A DNA stretch of 64,000 nucleotides from Paenarthrobacter sp. A20 (lineage in GTDB: Bacteria; Actinomycetota; Actinomycetes; Actinomycetales; Micrococcaceae), in NCBI RefSeq assembly GCF_024168825.1, contig NZ_JALJWH010000001.1, forward strand, positions 3,720,001 to 3,784,000. The letters are read 5' to 3'. The notes beneath the pieces are model-generated. The model did not search any database. It was given only the letters and a program-made list of their open reading frames with translations, and was not told the origin of the DNA. The position numbers and the translations under genes were made by a program. Of this stretch, positions 61,041-64,000 are shown piece after piece (position 1 is the stretch's first letter; every line of letters starts with the position of its first letter).

Positions 61041-62365
61041 TAATTGCTGCTGACTGCCGGGTACCGGTACGGCGTGTTGAGCTTGCCGTCAAGGACAGTG
61101 GGGTGGCCCTTGAAGAAGGTAGCCACAACGGATCCGGGCAGCTCCTTGCCCTTGAATGGTGAATTGCGGCCCATGGTTGCCATTTTATGGGGGTCAACGG
61201 TCCAACGCGCAGCCGGGTCCACAAGAATGACGTTGGCCGGCTCGCCAACCTCGAGCGGACGGCCCTGATCAGCGACGCGGCCAATGATCGCCGGAGTGAA
61301 GGACGTAACCCTCGCGAAGTCCGCCCATGTCATGAGGCCGGTCTCGATCATGGTCTCCTGGACCACCGAAAGCGCGGTTTCCAGGCCGGTCATGCCCATC
61401 GCCGCCTGCGCCCACTCGCATTCCTTGTGCTCGCTGGGGTGCGGGGCGTGGTCCGTTCCGACGACGTCGATGGTGCCGTCGGCGAGGCCCTCGCGCAGCG
61501 CTTGTACGTCAGCATCGGTACGCAGCGGCGGGTTGACCTTGTACACGGGGTCGTAACTGCGGACCAGCTCGTCAGTCAGGAGCAGGTGGTGGGGGGTGAC
61601 CTCGGCTGTGACGTTGATTCCCCGTGCCTTGGCCCAGCGCACAATTTCCACGGATCCGGCAGTGGAGACGTGGCAGACATGCAGGCGTGAACCCACATGC
61701 TGGGCAAGCAGGACGTCGCGGGCAATGATGCTTTCCTCGGCAACAGCAGGCCATCCAGTCAATCCCAGCACTGCCGAGACGGTGCCTTCGTTCATCTGTG
61801 CCCCGGCGGTAAGGCGCGGTTCCTGCGCGTGCTGGGCCACCACGCCGTCGAACGCTTTCACGTACTCCAGCGCACGGCGCATGATCACGGGGTCGTGGAC
61901 GCAGATCCCGTCGTCGGAGAACATGCGGACCCGGGCCCGGGAGTCGGCCATGGCGCCGAGCTCGGCGAGCTGCTCACCGGCCAGGCCCACGGTGACTGCA
62001 CCCACGGGGCGGACGTCCACCCAGCCGGACGCGCGGCCCAGGCTGTGGACCTGTTCCACAACGCCCGCAGTGTCGGCCACCGGGTTGCTGTTGGCCATCG
62101 CATGGACGGCGGTGAAACCACCCAAGGCGGCAGCACGGGTACCGGTTTCCACCGTCTCGGCGTCTTCGCGGCCGGGTTCGCGCAGGTGGGTGTGCACGTC
62201 CACCATGCCGGGCAGGGCGACGAGGCCCGCGGCATCGATGACGGTGGCACCCTCAGCCGCAAGGTCCTTGCCGCGGGCTTCGATCATGCCGTCGCGGATC
62301 AGCAGGTCCTCGGCTTCGCCGCCGAGGATGGCGGCCCCACGAATCAGGTAGCTGTTCTCGGCCAT
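61040..62365 (-). CDS. pyrC: Dihydroorotase
   Basis: 441-aa class I amidohydrolase closing carbamoyl-aspartate to dihydroorotate. Metal ligands lie in [10 protein letters not shown], the [10 protein letters not shown] region and GTDHAPH. It overlaps pyrB by 1 nt. Confidence 0.96.
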   Translation of the reverse strand: MAENSYLIRGAAILGGEAEDLLIRDGMIEARGKDLAAEGATVIDAAGLVALPGMVDVHTHLREPGREDAETVETGTRAAALGGFTAVHAMANSNPVADTAGVVEQVHSLGRASGWVDVRPVGAVTVGLAGEQLAELGAMADSRARVRMFSDDGICVHDPVIMRRALEYVKAFDGVVAQHAQEPRLTAGAQMNEGTVSAVLGLTGWPAVAEESIIARDVLLAQHVGSRLHVCHVSTAGSVEIVRWAKARGINVTAEVTPHHLLLTDELVRSYDPVYKVNPPLRTDADVQALREGLADGTIDVVGTDHAPHPSEHKECEWAQAAMGMTGLETALSVVQETMIETGLMTWADFARVTSFTPAIIGRVADQGRPLEVGEPANVILVDPAARWTVDPHKMATMGRNSPFKGKELPGSVVATFFKGHPTVLDGKLNTPYRYPAVSSN

Positions 62366-63372
62366 CAGTTGGTCTCCTTGCTGGACTGGCTTACGTTCGA
62401 GGCTGCTCCGCGGGAATCCCCGGAGAGCAGCAGGTACAGGGCGGCCATGCGGACCGATACGCCGTTGCGCACTTGGGCAAGCACAGTGGATCGCGGCGAA
62501 TCCGCGGCGGCCGAAGAAATTTCCAGGCCCCGGTTCATGGGACCCGGGTGCATGATGATGGTGTCCTTCATTCCCAGGTCATCCAACGCACGGAGCCTCG
62601 CGTCATCGAAGCCCCAGCGGCGGGAGTACTCGCGGGTGGAGGGGAAGAACGAAGCGTTCATCCGCTCACCCTGGACGCGCAACATCATCATGGCGTCAAT
62701 GCCGGCCTCAAGAGTTTGGTCCAGGTCGTAGCTGACCTTGCAGGGCCAGTGCTCGACGCCGATCGGCAGCAGCGTGGGAGGCGCCACCAGCGTGACCTCG
62801 GCGCCAAGTGTCTTCAACAACCAAACGTTGGACCGGGCGACGCGGGAGTGCAGGACATCCCCGGCAATCGCTACCCGCATGCCCTTGAGGTCCGCACCGG
62901 TGGACTCTGTGCCGTTGACCTGCGACCAGTGCCGGCGCATGGTGAAGGCATCCAGGAGCGCTTGCGTTGGGTGTTCGTGGGTGCCGTCACCGGCATTGAT
63001 GACTGCTGCGTCAATCCAGTCCGTGGCAGCGAGCCGGTGTGGCGCACCAGAAGCCCAGTGGCGGATGACGACGGCGTCGGCGCCCATCGCGGCGAGCGTC
63101 TGGGCGGTGTCTTTGAGGGACTCCCCCTTGGACACAGAGGATCCCTTCGCGGCGAAGTTGATGACGTCTGCGGACAGGCGCTTGGCTGCTGCCTCGAAAG
63201 AGATCCTGGTACGGGTGGAGTCCTCGAAGAAAAGGTTAACCACTGTCCGGCCGCGCAGGGCCGGCAGTTTCTTCACTTCACGCTCGCCGACAGCGGACAT
63301 TTCCTCCGCTGTATCCAGGACACGGATGGCATCATAAGCGCTGAGGTTTTCGGTGGAAAGGAGGTGTTTCAC
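62365..63372 (-). CDS. pyrB: Aspartate carbamoyltransferase catalytic subunit
   Basis: 335-aa enzyme joining carbamoyl phosphate and aspartate. The carbamoyl-phosphate motif [15 protein letters not shown] and the downstream [12 protein letters not shown] are intact. No pyrI is nearby. It overlaps pyrR by 4 nt. Confidence 0.97.
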   Translation of the reverse strand: MKHLLSTENLSAYDAIRVLDTAEEMSAVGEREVKKLPALRGRTVVNLFFEDSTRTRISFEAAAKRLSADVINFAAKGSSVSKGESLKDTAQTLAAMGADAVVIRHWASGAPHRLAATDWIDAAVINAGDGTHEHPTQALLDAFTMRRHWSQVNGTESTGADLKGMRVAIAGDVLHSRVARSNVWLLKTLGAEVTLVAPPTLLPIGVEHWPCKVSYDLDQTLEAGIDAMMMLRVQGERMNASFFPSTREYSRRWGFDDARLRALDDLGMKDTIIMHPGPMNRGLEISSAAADSPRSTVLAQVRNGVSVRMAALYLLLSGDSRGAASNVSQSSKETN

Positions 63373-63953
63373 TTGCCTGCCTCAATAACTACCTCGTTGA
63401 CGGGCACACCGTCCACGGAGTCGATTTCCTCAAGATGGACGCGGACCTTTTCCGCGGAGGACGTAGGCAGGTTCTTTCCCACATGGTCGGCGCGAATGGG
63501 GAGCTCTCGGTGGCCCCTGTCCACCAGGACCGCCAATCGGACAATCCTCGGGCGCCCGAGGTCCACCAAGGCGTCCAGGGCCGCGCGGATGGTGCGTCCC
63601 GAATACAGGACGTCGTCGATCAGGACAACAACCTTGTCATCGATGCCGGACAACGGAAGCCGGGTGTGCCGCGGGGGCCGGGTTGGCTGGTGGGAAAGAT
63701 CGTCACGGAACATGGTGACGTCCAGTTGGCCAACAATCGTTTCAGCGTTGACTGTGGGATCGGCCGCTGCGATCTTGTTGGCAAGCCGCACGGCCAATGG
63801 ATAGCCGCGGCTGGGAATGCCCAAAAGAACCAGGTCCTGGGAGCCTTTGTTGGCTTCAAGGATCTCGTGGGCGATACGAGTGAGCGCACGATCAATGTCC
63901 GCCTGATTGAGAACAACCCGCGACGGCACGTGCGCTGAAGTGACTTCAGTCAT
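63369..63953 (-). CDS. pyrR: PyrR: pyr operon regulator / uracil phosphoribosyltransferase
   Basis: 194 aa from ATG 63953 with GGGAG upstream. The PRPP-binding motif [17 protein letters not shown] is intact. PyrR binds pyr mRNA leaders in response to UMP. The leader upstream is cut off: only 47 bp remain in the window, so no PyrR-binding loop can be assessed. First gene of the pyr operon. Confidence 0.95.
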   Translation of the reverse strand: MTEVTSAHVPSRVVLNQADIDRALTRIAHEILEANKGSQDLVLLGIPSRGYPLAVRLANKIAAADPTVNAETIVGQLDVTMFRDDLSHQPTRPPRHTRLPLSGIDDKVVVLIDDVLYSGRTIRAALDALVDLGRPRIVRLAVLVDRGHRELPIRADHVGKNLPTSSAEKVRVHLEEIDSVDGVPVNEVVIEAGK

Positions 63954-64000
63954 CGCTCGTCTCCCCTTTCCCCGCCTCACGGGACGGAATTAAAAAAGGA

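Overview
This is a high-G+C actinobacterial chromosome segment, most likely Arthrobacter or Paenarthrobacter (Micrococcaceae). That reading rests on actinobacterium-specific genes (mihF, a DUF3097 protein, a PriA without Walker motifs, a type 2 pyrF), heat-shock control by HrcA/CIRCE, and the housekeeping gene order. The genus is an inference from gene content; no 16S gene or tRNA was seen. There is no CRISPR array and no recognisable intact transposase or integrase.

Left housekeeping block (1-18364): an M13 metallopeptidase cut by the window edge, an LCP cell-wall ligase, the phoH-ybeY-CBS protein-era operon, a GerMN lipoprotein, hrcA-dnaJ-rsmE behind a CIRCE element, a DUF3097 protein, a DUF4870 protein, lepA-hemW, a solitary PemK-like protein, rpsT and holA.

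Island (19170-34285): about 15.1 kb of visibly more A/T-rich DNA splits comEC. It is bracketed by a 746-bp direct repeat of comEC sequence (18424-19169 and 34286-35031). It carries a gamma-butyrolactone-type signalling cassette (NAD-dependent reductase/epimerase, ArpA-like TetR receptor, AfsA-like synthase). It also carries a small-molecule pathway: SbnA and SbnB homologues for L-2,3-diaminopropionate (Dap), a DUF1116 (AllG/YahG-like) protein, a PaaK-like adenylating enzyme, a glutamine-dependent asparagine-synthetase homologue, an Asp/Asn beta-hydroxylase-like oxygenase, an ATP-grasp ligase, a FemAB/BioF2-like acyltransferase and an MFS exporter. The enzyme set recalls the NRPS-containing dapdiamide pathway but has no visible carrier protein or NRPS. 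The best reading is a quorum-regulated pathway to a Dap-containing, amide-linked small antibiotic that is probably undescribed. Recombination between the repeats would excise the island and restore a 572-codon comEC in frame.

Right housekeeping block (33995-64000): comEC-comEA, a DegV protein, leuS with a leucine leader-peptide attenuator (MRAILLLS), a glycerol regulon (glpK, glpF, glpD and a divergent SorC-type regulator), an aldo/keto reductase, an alpha/beta hydrolase, a glycosyltransferase, then a long minus-strand run: pyrR-pyrB-pyrC-membrane protein-carA-carB-pyrF-mihF-gmk-rpoZ-coaBC-metK and finally priA. The pyr genes overlap or abut, which fits one pyrimidine operon fused to nucleotide, coenzyme A and SAM housekeeping genes.
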